This document shows positions 1 to 11,034 of a DNA stretch of 64,000 nt, piece after piece. Source of the stretch: Clavaria fumosa (taxonomy: Eukaryota > Basidiomycota > Agaricomycetes > Agaricales > Clavariaceae); NCBI GenBank assembly GCA_951802425.1, contig OX637798.1, forward strand, positions 372,001-436,000, in the 5' to 3' direction. The notes beneath the pieces are model-generated. The model saw nothing but the letters and a program-made list of their open reading frames with translations, ran no database searches and had not been told where the DNA came from. The position numbers were made by a program, and so were the translations under genes. The stretch's first letter is position 1, and the number at the start of each line of letters is the position of its first letter.

Positions 1-306
1 GAGCTGGCTAAGAAGTCTGCGCTGCCAACCTCAGCCTTCTGAACCATGCACAATAGAATTTTGAACCTGGTGGGCCAGGATTCTAGCTACCGATGCAATG
101 CCGTGGCTAGAACCATTGCAGACCTGATGTAAGTTTCGCAGCTTCGTGTCATGTGAGAAGAGTGTTGTGTCTTTGAACCCTCATGAGCCACCAGTATTCG
201 CCCTGCCTGGCGCAGGCGCTAGTGTGGCATGCCCCTTGTGATTGCGGTCCTCATGCTCCCTCTAACGGCCCCGAGCTGGATAGGTTTTAATAGAAATTAA
301 GTCTAA
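1..306. other. Unassigned left edge beside a copia LTR
   Basis: No gene is recognised. The plus strand has a short open stretch with a possible GTAAGT donor near 127, so a broken exon is possible, but no family is seen. The part next to 307 may belong to the LTR on the right, because a CTTAATTTCT motif on its minus strand is also found beside the related LTR near 45,140. Confidence 0.3.
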
Positions 307-520
307 TGTAGTGTTGTTAGCTCAGCTGAAGTACGGACTGAATTGCAGTCTACCTAACATAGTGTTGTTATACGTTAGGACATCAGAAAATGTTAAACAG
401 AGGATGAAAATCAATAACACTCACAGCTCAGTTGTAGTATGGACTGAGCTGTGTATGTGCAAAGTGCAATGACCAAAAAGGCAAATGAGATTATGTAAGG
501 TGGCCAGTTGATTACCAACA
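307..520 (-). mobile_element. 3' LTR of a minus-strand Ty1/copia element
   Basis: Read on the minus strand this starts TGTTGGTAATCAACTGG directly after a purine run GAAGGGGAG (521-529), the usual polypurine-tract/LTR junction of copia elements. It shares two blocks with the LTR near 45,000: the dyad around ACTGAGCTGTGAGT and the block CAGTCCGTACT...TGAGCTAACA. The outer boundary is approximate, because similarity to the 45,000 copy continues a little beyond 307. Confidence 0.65.
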
Positions 521-1680
521 CTCCCCTTCAAATGGACAACAGTGCAAGCTTGTGTATGAATATTTCGAATGCTGGCCAAGCAAGTGGTTTCATGAATCCA
601 TTGGCTACATTCTTGCTCATGGGTATGTAGTCAACCACAATCATATCTTGTTCAACAGCCTCACAGATAAAATGATATCAGATGTCAATGTGCTTGGTGC
701 ACATGTGAAACTTATTGTTCTTTACTATGGTGATAGTTGATTGGTTGTCCAAAAACAGAGTAGTTGGGCCTGGTTTGTGCACTCCTAGCTCATTCAAAAA
801 ACTTCTCAGCCAGCAGATTTCGCAGGCAGCGTGTGCAGCGGCAATGTACTCTGCTTTGGTACTCGATTGTGCGACCAGTGTTTGATGCTTGGACGACCAG
901 GTGATGGCACTGCGACCCAACCTTGTGATGAACCCTGAGATGGAGTGTCGGTCAGGCTGCGAAGCCCAATCTGCATCCGAGAAGACCTGTGGGCGAGTCG
1001 TCGCACTTCCTAGGGTGAGCCACAAGTCCTTAGTCGTGTGGAGGTAGCTTATCACCCGTTTTATCGCCTCCCAGTGTTCACAAGCGGGATTTTGGGTGAA
1101 TTGCAATAGGACACCAACCGCTAGTTGGATATCTGGCCATGTGATGACAGCAGGCCAGAGCATGCCAGAGCATGCTTCTTGGTACAGTACGTCTATTGGC
1201 TTCTCTGGACACTGATCCTTACAAAATAGATTTGCTGGGTCCATGGGGAGGTGGACTGTGCACACGTTTTCAAGGCCAAACCATTGGGCAAGTGCATCTA
1301 TGTAGGCTCTTTGATTGAGGCCAAGCAGCCTCGCCGCTCTGTCCCTTCGGACCTCGAACCCGAGGAGCCACATCAGCTCCCCTTGGTCAGTTATCTCAAA
1401 TGATCTGCGCAGCTCAGCTTTCACTGTATCCATGGCAGCCCTGGTATTCCCCATCACAATCATGTTATTGGTTGACACAGGTATGTGAATGGTCTCATTC
1501 CCTTTTGTCCTAAAAAAGACTGATTGGTCCAGTTTGGACATGTTGAATCCCAAAGCCTTAAATGTGTGGGCCATGAGGTCGTACCACTGCCTTCCTGCTT
1601 GCTTCAGCCCATACAGCTCCTTCTGTAGGTGACAGACCTTTCTGCTGTCCCCTTCAGCCAGAACCACCAGATGTGAGCAT
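521..1680 (-). pseudogene. Ty1/copia pol fragment: RT plus RNase H, degraded
   Basis: The minus-strand frame 1667-678 encodes the second half of a copia polyprotein. ELYGLKQAGRQWYD marks the RT fingers/palm near residue 17, DADWAS and STKAEYIAA mark RNase H, and the 3' part continues after a stop as VVDYIPMSKNVA...KPL. The stop at 678-680 is TGA where the family usually has Arg after HIDI. The catalytic YVDD box of RT is replaced by STNN, so the enzyme would be dead. Gag, protease and integrase are absent; the element is cut off at about 1,680 by the R1 repeat. Confidence 0.85.
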
Positions 1681-1684
1681 TGTA

Positions 1685-3160
1685 ATGCAACATTTTATTG
1701 CAATTACCATAAGTGTGTGATGCAACCTCAATGGCAAGTCACCATCCCCTGCCATGTTGCATCACCTCCACCCCCTGCCCTGCTGCTGCAGCTGACCACT
1801 TGTTCCCCACCCTGCCACACCTGACCTGCTCCTGCCCTGCTGCACTCCCCACCCTGCTGCCACTCCCTGCCCTGCCGCCACTTCCCGCCCTGCCACTGCG
1901 CCTGACCCATTTGTTCCCCACCCTGCCATGCCTGACCCGCTCCTCGCCCACCCGCTCTCCACCTTGCTACTATCCTGGTGCATCCTCTGCCCCTTGGTGC
2001 ACCCCTGCGCCCTGCACACACCGCCTAGCACACCCTGCATTCCATCCACACCTCCTGGCGCACCCTGCGCTCCATCCATGCCTGCATATGCCATCTGGCA
2101 CCCAGCTGCTCCCTGCCCAATGGCCCCAGTCCCCACCATTGGTCTCTGACCACTACCGGGGGCTTGGGCCATTGCTACTGCATGCTGTGCTGCCACTGCT
2201 GCCACCGCCATCATCCCCAGCTGCTGCTGCTGCCACGTGCCACCCGCCCTGCTGCTGCCACCCGCCACCTGCCCTGCTGCTGCCACCCGCCGCCTGCCCT
2301 GCTGCCCCCACCCGCCACCTGCCCTGCTTCTGCCACCCGCCGCCTGCCCTGCTGCCCTCACCCGCTGCCCGCCCTTTTGCCACCGCCTGCCACCCGCTCC
2401 CCACCCCGCTGCTCCCGCCTTGCTGTCGCTGCCATTCCCCGCACTACTGCTATGCCCTGCCCCTGCTGCTCCTGCTCCCTGCCCTGCTGCCACCAGCCAC
2501 CAGCCCTCCTGCCACCGCCTGCCACCCGCTCTCCACCCCGCTGCTCCTGCCCTGCCATTGCTGCCACTCCCTGCCCAGCTGCTACCAATGGCCCCAGTCC
2601 CCACCATTGGTCTGTGACCACGGTTGGGGTGCTTGGGCCATTGCTACAGGCAGGGAGGGCGCACCTGGCAGGCAGCCTATCGTGGCCGCCACCCTCGTCG
2701 CACCCCTCGCACCCATCGCCCCCATCAGCCCTGTTGCCGTTGTCGTCATTGTTGCCCCTCCCGCCACCATCATTGTTGTGCCGCTGCTGAAGAGAGGGAG
2801 AGAGGGGGGGAGGGTGAAAGAAAGAGAAAAAAGGGAAGAAAAAAAAAGAGGGAGGAACACGTGCCAGTGGTCATCATCATCGCCATTGTTGCCTGTGCCT
2901 CAGGCCAAGTCATTGAGACCCATAAGTCACAGCCACAGTATCTGTCCTACTGACAGGAAAACTGTCCCTGCATCCTAGTCTGAATATAATAAATTCTGAA
3001 AATAATTGGGAAGGATTGAATCCACATGCTCAACAATCCTATGTTAAATTTACAATGTAGAATGCTGTCTAAAAAGTGTGATGATGATTGAATCAGTTTC
3101 TCGCTTTACAATTAGATGTGTGACTAGACAACTGCCTTGACCAGCCACACCATGCTCAGC
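1685..3160 (+). repeat. R1 composite GC-rich repeat, copy 1
   Basis: R1 has a fixed order: an end containing GCAACATTTTATTGCAATTACCATAAGTG, a long CTGCC/CCACC-rich low-complexity body, the block ACCATTGGTCTGTGACCACGG, a purine block of GAGAGGG and GAAAGAAAAAAG, then an AT-rich tail with TAATAAATTCTGAAAATAATTGGG. Copies lie at 16,017-16,740, 16,835-17,870 (inverted) and 18,190-21,600. Several frames are open for hundreds of codons only because the repeat lacks stops. No transposase was found. Confidence 0.8.
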
Positions 3161-3254
3161 AGCTCATGCCAGCAATGGCAGGCCATGTAGGTAATTTTAT
3201 GTATTGAATCACTGTAATCAGAAGTTATGGATGTTGTATGGATTGGTCTGATTA

Positions 3255-3685
3255 GAGGGGAGGAAGTCAATATATGGAAACCTCTCATATCATCTCTAAT
3301 ATATTGTTAGGTTCTGATATCTGATATATTGAGATCTCTCATATCATCATCTCCAATATATTGTTAGGTTCTGATATTTGATATATTGAAACCCCTCATA
3401 TCATCTCCAATATATTGATATCTGATATATTGAAATCTCTCATATCATCATCTCCAATATATTGTTAGGCTCTGATATCTGATATATTGAAACCTCTCAT
3501 ATTATCTCCAATATATTGTTAGGTTCTGATATCTGATATATTGAAACCCCTCATATCATCATCTCCAATATATTGTTAGGTTCTGATATTTGATATATTG
3601 AAACCCCTCATATCATCTCCAATATATTGATATCTGATATATTGAAACCTCTCATATCATCTCCAATATATTGTTAGGCTCTGGA
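3255..3685. repeat. AT-rich tandem repeat, units of about 55-65 bp
   Basis: Repeated units carry CTCTCATATCATCTCCAATA followed by TTGTTAGGTTCTGATATCTGATATATTGAAACC. At least six imperfect units are visible, some lacking the GTTAGG segment. No coding potential. Confidence 0.85.
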
Positions 3686-4340
3686 TGACTCTGGTGTACT
3701 TGACAGGATTGGGTATGGCCTAATGAACTTAGGCATGAGTGGTGAAACCCTCCTTGAAATTTGATACATATACTATGTTTCAGAGTGCTCCTACATGTAT
3801 ACTTCTATCATTGCAGTATAAGATCCCACATGTATTTCCCTGGTCCTCAGTTCAAATATTATCATCTCTTGTTCCTAAACATTTCTTAGCTTTCATCCTC
3901 ATTGTCCTTGACATTGCAATTGCACAGGCAATGTGGGCTGATTACACCCAGAAGCACCAATGGGCTGTATGAATCATTTGCATATTGTAATTATACACTG
4001 TATTTCACATGGCATGACAAGTAGAAATGAATAACCATGGCCTAGGCAAGGGATTAACTAGAACACTGTTTGGCAAGTTGTCCAAGAAGGAAACAGCTAT
4101 GAGAGGAAGCTTTGCTGATGGCCAAGTACATGTGTAAGAATTCCCACCCCTTCTTACTCCACGTGACTCCCCCAACCACACTGCCTCTCATGCCGTCACC
4201 ACCAACCCTGCCCCTACCCACATGCTCCCTCCTCCTTTTCCTTGTCACCACCCCATGCGGTGCTGCCTCGCCGGTCCCTTGTGTATCCCTCATGTATGAC
4301 TCATGCAATGCACTGCCCCCTTCTGATTATGACTCATACC
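3686..4340. other. No recognisable gene
   Basis: Short frames only (for example 3,739-3,972 and 4,112-4,360), without similarity to a family I recognise. The right end may be the outer part of the LTR that follows. Confidence 0.4.
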
Positions 4341-5144
4341 TCACATTACACGCTATATAAACATGGACTCTTGTAGTGTAGTCTCCTTAGGTTGTGACTC
4401 CTCTTCCAATACAACCTTGTGCTTCAATTTGGCCAAGCCACGAACCAGGTTCCCTCAAATGCACAGAAGTCGCATTGCTCTTTGTGACAAGTAACAACCT
4501 CTCCCACTGCCTACCTCTTTGGACCTAGGCACTCTCCACCCTGCCCAAGTTGAAGCAAGACTTGTGTATCCCAAGAAGACAGACTGGCACACTTTTGGAC
4601 AGTGTATGAATGATCTGTCAGGAGAAAGGCTCTCCTGGGACTAGATATCAAGACTGACTTTGAACAACTGACACCGCTGAATATGCCTGGAGGAAGCTAT
4701 GGTGACTTCCACTACCTGAGACATTCAGAAGTAACTGCATTATTGTTCCAATGCCATTTTGCCAGCAAGAGGATCTTTACATGAGAAGATCCATTCCAAA
4801 ACAACCCTTTGTCCCACAAACATTCCATCGAGTGGTGTACTTTCCGATGCAACCTGCTGGAACAGCTAGATGTTTTAGCTGAGAAACAAAGAAACAAAGA
4901 TGAACTTACTGAGCTCCTATGAGGGGACGAAGATCTTGAAAGCTTTTCTAGTGAAAGCAACTACCAAAGCACTCTTGAAGAACTTACCCATTACTCCATT
5001 GGGGTTCAGACAGACCCAGTACCAGAAGTGCCAAACTGCTCTGCACATGCCCAAACCAACCTCACCTTTCTCAGCCTAGAAGATAGGCTACGTATCGACA
5101 TTTTTGCAGAACCCCCTTGAATCTACCTACAACCCGACTAAGAC
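4341..5144 (+). mobile_element. Probable LTR/leader of a gypsy element
   Basis: A TATATAAACATGG box at about 4,356 is followed by an untranslated stretch that leads into the gag frame at 5,145, the layout expected for a 5' LTR and leader. LTR termini and a primer-binding site could not be fixed, so the extent is an inference. Confidence 0.4.
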
Positions 5145-5537
5145 ATGGCAGACACCGCACCTGCACCGGAACCAGCACCACCCCTTGCCCCTGCCATGTT
5201 CTCCCTAAAGATCGCCATGTACTCTGGAAAGAGGGAGGAGTTCCAGACCTTTTTGAGAAGCCTGTGTCTGGAATTCCAAGTAAACGAGGCCAAGTACCTG
5301 ATGGACTTCCACAAGGTAGTCTTCTGCTTAAGCCACATGACAGAAGGATATGCCGCAGAATGGGCAAATCAAGCTGTGAATGTGCTACTAGAAGAAGGAG
5401 GCAAGCTTGTAATTTGGGCCACGTTCGAAGCTCGAATGAGAGAGGCCTTCTCTCCCATCGAGGACCAAGCCTTGGCCATGCAGGAACTTAGCAACTTCAA
5501 GCAGGTACAGATAGATGTGGTGCAATTTTTGTCTTTA
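5145..5537 (+). pseudogene. Ty3/gypsy gag N-terminal fragment
   Basis: The frame starts MADTAPAPEPAPPLAP and continues with a helical capsid-type region (PAMFSLKIAMYSGKREEFQTF near residue 25, then ECLEF/DFHKVVFCLSHM and AAEWANQAV), the pattern of retrotransposon gag proteins of this superfamily. After about 125 residues it runs into sequence of another gypsy fragment in the opposite orientation, where it stops. No zinc knuckle, protease or pol remains. Confidence 0.6.
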
Positions 5538-6168
5538 TGAGGAAGGATTGGGAGGACTGGGAGGCAATAGGTGTATTAGAAAAGTTGTGAGGAAACTGAA
5601 GAGAGGAGGAATTAGTTGTGGCCCACATGAGTATGGGGGTTGGTTTGTTGTTGTGACTCAGAGTTCCCCTGGAAGTTCTTGAGTTGCTTCCTCATTTAAC
5701 TCTTCATGCAGGTCATCCACATCCTCTTTGACTTCTTCCTCAACTTTGTAAGCCTCCTGAAGATCTTCCTCTCCTTCTTCCAATGTGAAGATGGCTCATC
5801 CTGCTACTCTTTGGTCAGGGCATGCAGCACTTTAATGTCCTGGCTTCCCACATCTCAAACAAAGGTTTCCCTGATGGCATCCTTCTCATTCCTCATCACT
5901 AAGCACAATGTAAGGCAGGTTCAGGTCCAGCTGGCAAGGTGGATTAATGGGTTGTGGTGGGGTTGTGGGGGTTCCTGCGGCTGGTCTGGGCATCATGGGA
6001 TTGTTACCAGTGGTGGGGTAAGGTTGCAGTTTCTGCCTTGTTGGGCAGGTAGATGAGGGGCAGGTGGGTTGGTGTGGAATTGAGCTCATTGGGTCTTGCT
6101 CTCATACTCCCAGTGCCCCTGGTCAATCCATATAGCCAAATCTCATAGCTCCTGGGAAAAAAGCAAAA
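5526..6168 (-). pseudogene. Gypsy gag C-terminal fragment, minus strand
   Basis: Nearly colinear with 49,250-49,900 in the gypsy element on the right: shared blocks include TTTTATGAGGAAGGATTGGG and the reverse complement of the gag tail and zinc-knuckle region. The frame carries several stops. The match ends at about 6,155 (after AGCTCCTG), where an LTR fragment begins, so an internal deletion has joined gag directly to an LTR. Confidence 0.75.
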
Positions 6169-6367
6169 GTATATATAGCAGGAACCCCAGTGCTTGCCAG
6201 CATTCCCACACTCAGGCCCCATGTGTTATGTGATGTGCTAAAGGCCTGGGTCATGTGACTTGGGGATTATGTAATCTGGCTCCTGTCTGGATCACATGAC
6301 TAATCCATGATCTTGCCACAACTCTTTAGTAACCATTCCATGACCACTTACATAAGTGATCCTGACA
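6169..6367 (-). mobile_element. Gypsy LTR fragment
   Basis: Matches the LTRs at 9,399-9,713 and 42,354-42,665. Shared signatures are AGTATATATAGCA, a CATGTGAC-rich centre and the terminal GATCCTGACA, which reads TGTCAGGATC on the minus strand. The left part of the LTR is missing. Confidence 0.75.
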
Positions 6368-6985
6368 ATAGTTGAATTCTGACACTTGGCAATTATGTCT
6401 GACCAACAAATGGCAATTCCAAGTGCAATCCATAATTCTGACAATTGCTGCTTGCCTTGCTGTTGCTCAGGCATTGTTCAGGAGTTGCTTTAGGATTTGC
6501 AGGGTGGTCTCTAGACAAATTAGTGCATATGCCTCAATGATGTTAGGTTTTAGGGTATGGATATGGTGGCTGAAACATGTCTCTGGGCAATTTCCTTATT
6601 ATTTGTCTTGCATTTTCTTCTTTGTAGATCTTCATTGGTACTATTCCACTTCTGATAATTCTTCAGTATATAATCCTTGAAGTAGTAAATACTACAACAT
6701 ACTATATAACATAAACTCAATTACCCACATATGCATAAGGATCACTGTCAAGAGCCACCTAAGTACTTGGCTGGGTATCACACAGCAGCCACCCTCTTGT
6801 GCAGTGTGTGGGTCAAACCCCTCTGTCATGCTACCCTGACCATCCCCTACCTCATCCAGTTGCATCCCTGCCACTCATTGGCAACATGACCAACATGCAG
6901 GATTCCTGCCCATTGTTGGAATTACTGCTATGCCCCCTCCTTGCCATTGTATACATTATTAACTGGTTTAATTGACCTACTCTTG
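6368..6985. other. No recognisable gene
   Basis: Frames on both strands are shorter than about 100 codons and match no family I know. The stretch separates the LTR fragment from an AT-rich tandem repeat. Confidence 0.4.
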
Positions 6986-7356
6986 ACAACAAATTGGCAT
7001 AAGCTTGCACACATAATCCTGCACAAATTGGCATAAGCTTGCATGTATATTAGCATAATTCTGCACAAATTGGCATAAGCTTGCACATAATTCTGCACAA
7101 ATTTGCATAAGCTTGCACATATATTAGCATAAGCTTGCACAAATATGCATAAGCTTGCACATACATTAGCATAATTCTGCACAAATTTGCATAGGCTTGC
7201 ACATACATTAGCATAATTCTGCACAAATCAGCATAAGCTTGCACATAAATTAGCATAATTCTGCACAAATTTGCATAGGCTTGCACATATAATAGCATAA
7301 TTCTGCACAAATCAGCATAAGCTTGCACATATATTAGCATACATTTGCACACACAG
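6986..7356. repeat. Tandem repeat GCATAAGCTTGCACA / GCATAATTCTGCACAAA
   Basis: Two alternating 20-22 bp half-units (GCATAAGCTTGCACATATATTA and GCATAATTCTGCACAAATTT) form about 16 imperfect units. They create spurious minus-strand frames with repeated YANLCRIMLIYVQA. A purine/pyrimidine-alternating TGCATGTCCATACATG tract follows to about 7,478. Confidence 0.9.
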
Positions 7357-7509
7357 GGCCAATATTGACACATGTGCCCATGCATGTAAATGAATGGGCA
7401 CACATGTACACAGATGGACATGTGTGTACATACATGTCCATGCATGTCCATACATGCACACATGTGTGCATGCATGTCTGGAAGCATAATTTACCAAAGA
7501 TATGAATTT

Positions 7510-8402
7510 TGTCCAGTTTGGTCCTTCATACATTCTATATCCCAGGTGTCTCTCTTTTGGAAGCCATGCAAGATGGCCTGCCAGAAACTCCTGTATTCAA
7601 TTTACCTCTTTGGTTACCCTCAGCTGTGCTTGAGCATGTACCTTGTGGACCAAAAGCTGCAAATCTTCGAGTGGCGTCTTCGGGAAGCTCAAGCCTTTGA
7701 AGCCCTGGATGAAGTCAGGCACCATCTTCGCATTCTGTCATACAACTACAAATTTAAAGACAGGAGTGTCCGAGGTGTAGCAGGAAATACACGGGCACAG
7801 AACAAAATTAGAGGCCTCCAGATCAAGCTCGATGGGTATGTGGAGAAGTATCGCACTGCATGTGAGGCTCTCAAAATACTGGCCAAACATTTGGGAATGG
7901 TTGGGTGGCAGGCTCGGTTTCCAAGGCTTGAAGACAAAGATGTCCGTGGTATGGCAGTAGGTGAGGATGGTCAGACAGAGGGTAACTGGACAACTTCCTG
8001 GATCTGGATGGCCATGCCATCACAGCATGATGACCCTGGGTTGCATGATGGTAAGTCTAGATTTAACTTTGGCAATCAAAGGAATTAAGTAAACCTCAAC
8101 CAGCTCTCCGTATTGAGTGGTGTCGATCTCGTGCACGAGCCGTACGATGGCATGAAGAGGTGGAGTTGCTTGAGGAGGAAATGCAACGTGTCCTCACATT
8201 CCTGAAGTGGCATGCAGCTTGGTGGCTTGAACAAGCTAAGCATCAAGGTTTTATGTGTGAAGCTGAGAAAGAAGGTTATCAGGCATATGCAATGCGACAG
8301 GCTTCTTTCTGGGATCAGCTCTGCAAGAAGTTCATAGGCCAGTGGTCATTTGTGGCTGATTACATACTCTCTCCACCAGTAGATGAGTCTGATGGAAGAT
8401 AA
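7510..8402 (+). pseudogene. C-terminal fragment of a KDZ-type transposase
   Basis: The frame encodes the C-terminal helical module I associate with Kyakuja-Dileera-Zisupton transposases of agaricomycetes: REAQAFEALDEVRHHLR, RSVRGVAGNTRAQNKI, SWIWMAM and then ALRIEWCRSRARAVRW, EEVELLEEEMQRVL and AYAMRQASFW, ending at TAA 8,400-8,402. A GT-AG intron at 8,051-8,103 (53 nt) splits codon GCT and restores the frame HDA-LRIEW. The catalytic domain and cysteine clusters that precede this module are absent; an AT-rich tandem repeat lies upstream, so this is a 5'-truncated remnant. Family assignment rests on remembered motif order. Confidence 0.7.
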
Positions 8403-8429
8403 GTAGATCTGCATTACAAAGTGGTTGTT

Positions 8430-8845
8430 GCATGAACAATGCTCAATATATTGGTCATTCAACCACAGGGGCTAATGCATGATATGATTAGAAGGCTTAA
8501 TGTATCATACAATGAGTCAGTCAACCAGAGATGCCAATGTATGGGACAATTAGAGCAGTCAATGTATCATGCAATCAGCCAGTGAATCAGAGGTGTTCAC
8601 ATATGGGACAATTAGAACAGTTAATATATTGGCCATTTGGCTAGAGTGGTCAATGTATCATACAACTAGAGGTGGCCATGTATTAGCCATTGAATCAGAG
8701 GAGTTAATGCATGGTAGATTAGAAGACTTAATGCATCATACAATGAGTCAGTCAATCAGAGATGCCAATGTATGGAACAATTAGAGCAGTCAATATACAT
8801 ATCATGCAATCAGCCAGTGAATCAGAGGTGTTCGTGTATGGGAGT
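8430..8845 (+). repeat. R2 dispersed repeat, copy 1
   Basis: Imperfect units of about 60-70 bp built on CAATGTATCATGCAATCAGCCAGTGAATCAGAGGTG and GGGACAATTAGAGCAGT. The same repeat occurs in the opposite orientation at 38,100-38,535. At both sites LINE 5'-end sequence lies next to it. Confidence 0.85.
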
Positions 8846-8975
8846 AGTAGTAGTAGATTAGATTAGGAGTTCTTCTGCGTTGTAGACTAGACTACTGGGT
8901 GACTGGTCAGTTTTTGATTCTTCTACCCAGTCTTTTTTGTTGGAGTAGGTGTTGGTCGCCTAGAAAGGAAGTCTC
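8846..8975 (-). mobile_element. LINE 5'-end fragment
   Basis: Shares GGTCGCCTAGAAAGGAAGTC (8,954-8,973) and a diverged stretch ACTACTGGGTGACTGG...TTTTTGATTCT with the 5' untranslated end of the full LINE at 37,740-37,861, in the same orientation. Only about 130 bp are present. Confidence 0.6.
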
Positions 8976-9398
8976 CCTTCTATGTACTTATGTGCCTATA
9001 GAACTCTTATTCTATGAAACTCTTGCTAACATGGGGTCCAAATGGTGTCCCAGGTGGTCGCTCCACAACTCTTAATGAGTTGCCCATGTGCCCTTCTGAC
9101 AATGGTCACAGAGCAAGGGCCCTGTCCACTGGACCAGGAAACTACTAGAGAGACTATGTAGAGGGCCTTTCCTTGCCCTGTACACTACAGAATTCATTGG
9201 GAGGAGTATGGTGGCTGTCCTCCAGTTCAGGTCACATGTATCTACACACAGTAAAAATTTCGCATGGTTCTGTTACACACCACAGGCAGGGTAAAGAGAT
9301 AGAGGATGAGGGGGATAAGCTGTGACAGAGTGTGACAGTTTGAGATAGGGGTCCAGGCTAGTCAGGTTAGGACATGGGGCTAGGGTGGACAGGTGGGA
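8976..9398. other. No recognisable gene
   Basis: No frame of note on either strand and no repeat shared with the rest of the window was found. Confidence 0.4.
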
Positions 9399-9713
9399 TG
9401 TTAGTATTGTATCAGACTCAGTCTCATGCTCACACAACTTAACATAAGGTCAATGATGACAATACTAACATAAGGGGAAAAGGGTACAAGTAAGGAAAGG
9501 ACATAGTATATATATCAAGAGCTTCGGGAGTTGCTGGCATTCCCATGCTCGGACCCCTTGCATCATGTGATGCGCCAGAGGCCTGGGTCATGTGATGTAT
9601 GATTACCTAATCTGTCTGCCGTACCAGTCACATGACATACCCACGATCTTCCCACAACTCTTTCCTGATCCTTTCCTGGCTTCTCTTACCTGCTTATGTA
9701 AGCGATCCTGACA
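9399..9713 (-). mobile_element. Gypsy LTR, probably solo or with remnant
   Basis: Starts TGTTAGTATTG and ends GATCCTGACA, so it has TG...CA ends. It matches the LTR at 42,354-42,665 along its length (ATAAGGGGAAAAG, AGTATATATATC, CATGCTCGGACCC, CATGTGATG). AGAGGAT on the minus strand side after 9,713 resembles a polypurine tract. No clear 5-bp duplication was found. Confidence 0.75.
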
Positions 9714-10059
9714 ATCCTCTTCTCCTCCCTGCCTTGCCTCTGAGTATTTGCAGTTATATTCCACATCCTCACCATGTGCTGGGGTCTGCATAAAATCTAA
9801 TTCCTTCCTCAATTGGTGGTCTTCCTCCCTTCTGAGCCAATTGTGCTCTCCTGCATTGCCTGTCACTGGGCCATCCAGCAAAGTATCAAGGACTGCCTGG
9901 TTCTCCACCTAGCTATGTGCCACTTCATGGCCATCCTGGTCATCTGGCCAAGGAGTGCCCAGCCTGCAAACCTGATCTGTGACCTTCTTGAAGATACTCA
10001 TCATACATTTTTCTTCCTGGTCTCTTTGTTGTCTGCTTCAACTTATCTTAAAGAGAGGT
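9714..10059. other. Possible gypsy internal remnant
   Basis: A minus-strand frame of about 100 codons (9,603-9,908) overlaps the LTR edge. It has no recognisable domain. It may be the 3' untranslated part of the gypsy element whose LTR lies at 9,399-9,713. Confidence 0.3.
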
Positions 10060-10345
10060 TATTGAAGAATATAACTCAGATAGTCTAAGGAAAGGTAATT
10101 GAAGAATAATTATAACTCAGGTAGTCTAATTTATCTTGAAGAAAGGTAGTTGAAGAATAATTATAACTCAGTTAGTCTTGAAGAAAGGTAATTATATCTC
10201 AAGTGGTCTAATTTATCTTGAAGAAAGGCAATTATATCTCAAGTGGTCTAATTTATCTTGAAGAAAGGTAATTATATCTCAAGTGGTCTAATTTATCTTA
10301 AAGAAAGATAATTGAAGAATAATTATAACTCAGTTAGTCTAATTT
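10060..10345. repeat. AT-rich tandem repeat, about 50-bp unit
   Basis: Units of GGTCTAATTTATCTTGAAGA followed by AAGGTAATTATATCTCAAGT or AAGGTAATTGAAGAATAATTATAACTCAG. Six to seven units. Confidence 0.85.
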
Positions 10346-10700
10346 ATCCTAAGGAAAAGTAATTATGATTGTGTTAGATAAATTAGAAACAATTAGGGAA
10401 AATTACTTCAATTATAGTAGGATTTATTCCTAATTAGTAGGAATTATTCTTCCCTGAAATAATCTGTACTAATTACCAAGATTTAGCAAAAGAGTATTTT
10501 CCTGATGTTGGGAGTTGAGAACATGCACACCCTCAACACCTGTGGTGATCCCATGTAAGGACATAATGATGGTTGCAAAGCCAACTTCAGTGTTGGGCTG
10601 GATCGATACTGAGAAGTACATTCATTTCTTTCACATATTTGTTGTACATATTTCAAAGACATAAGAAATTCGCATCTATTGGCTTCAGGTAGCCACGGGG
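10346..10700. other. No recognisable gene
   Basis: AT-rich DNA without a convincing frame; leads into a GCC-rich tract. Confidence 0.4.
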
Positions 10701-10880
10701 ACCGGATGAGTGAAAGGTGTCTACGAGGCAGGCAGCGACGTCGTCTCTGGAGGCGCCGCCGCCGCCGGCTCCTCTTCCACCTGCGCCGCCGCCGCCGCCG
10801 GCTCCTCTTGCGCCTGCGGCGCCGCCCCATCCTCTTGCGCCTGCGGCGCTGCCTCATCCCCTTCAAGGGGATGAGGCACT
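10701..10880. repeat. GCC/CGG-rich minisatellite
   Basis: Runs of CGCCGC joined by GGCTCCTCTT and GCGCCTGCGGCG. Gives Arg-rich or Pro/Ala-rich translations in several frames. It ends with a dyad, CCCCTTCAAGGGG. Confidence 0.85.
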
Positions 10881-10929
10881 TGCCCCACATACTGGTCCCA
10901 TTTACTAACGTAATCAGGGTGTGCAGGCG

Positions 10930-11030
10930 AATACTTTCCAAAAATGGATATCAGTTGTATTAGGTTAGACCGTTGCTGAAAAACGCACTGGTCCTGGTAT
11001 CAATTTGTATTAAGTAAGACCGTTGCTGAA
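10930..11030. repeat. Direct duplication of about 42 bp
   Basis: TTGTATTAGGTTAGACCGTTGC...GAAAAACGCACT is repeated as TTGTATTAAGTAAGACCGTTGC...GAAAAAGGCACT with a short spacer. Function unknown. Confidence 0.7.
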
Positions 11031-11034
11031 AAAG

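Noticed and set aside
1713..2978. A 421-codon Pro/Cys-rich frame in R1 copy 1
   Set aside because: Overlapping frames of similar length exist on both strands, and other R1 copies do not conserve the frame.
6986..7356. CRISPR-like array
   Set aside because: Units are contiguous degenerate tandem repeats without unique spacers, and the genome is eukaryotic.
7050..7487. Frame with repeated YANLCRIMLIYVQAYA
   Set aside because: Translation of the AT-rich tandem repeat only.
10483..10941. Arg-rich 152-codon frame
   Set aside because: Arises from the GCC repeat and lacks any domain.
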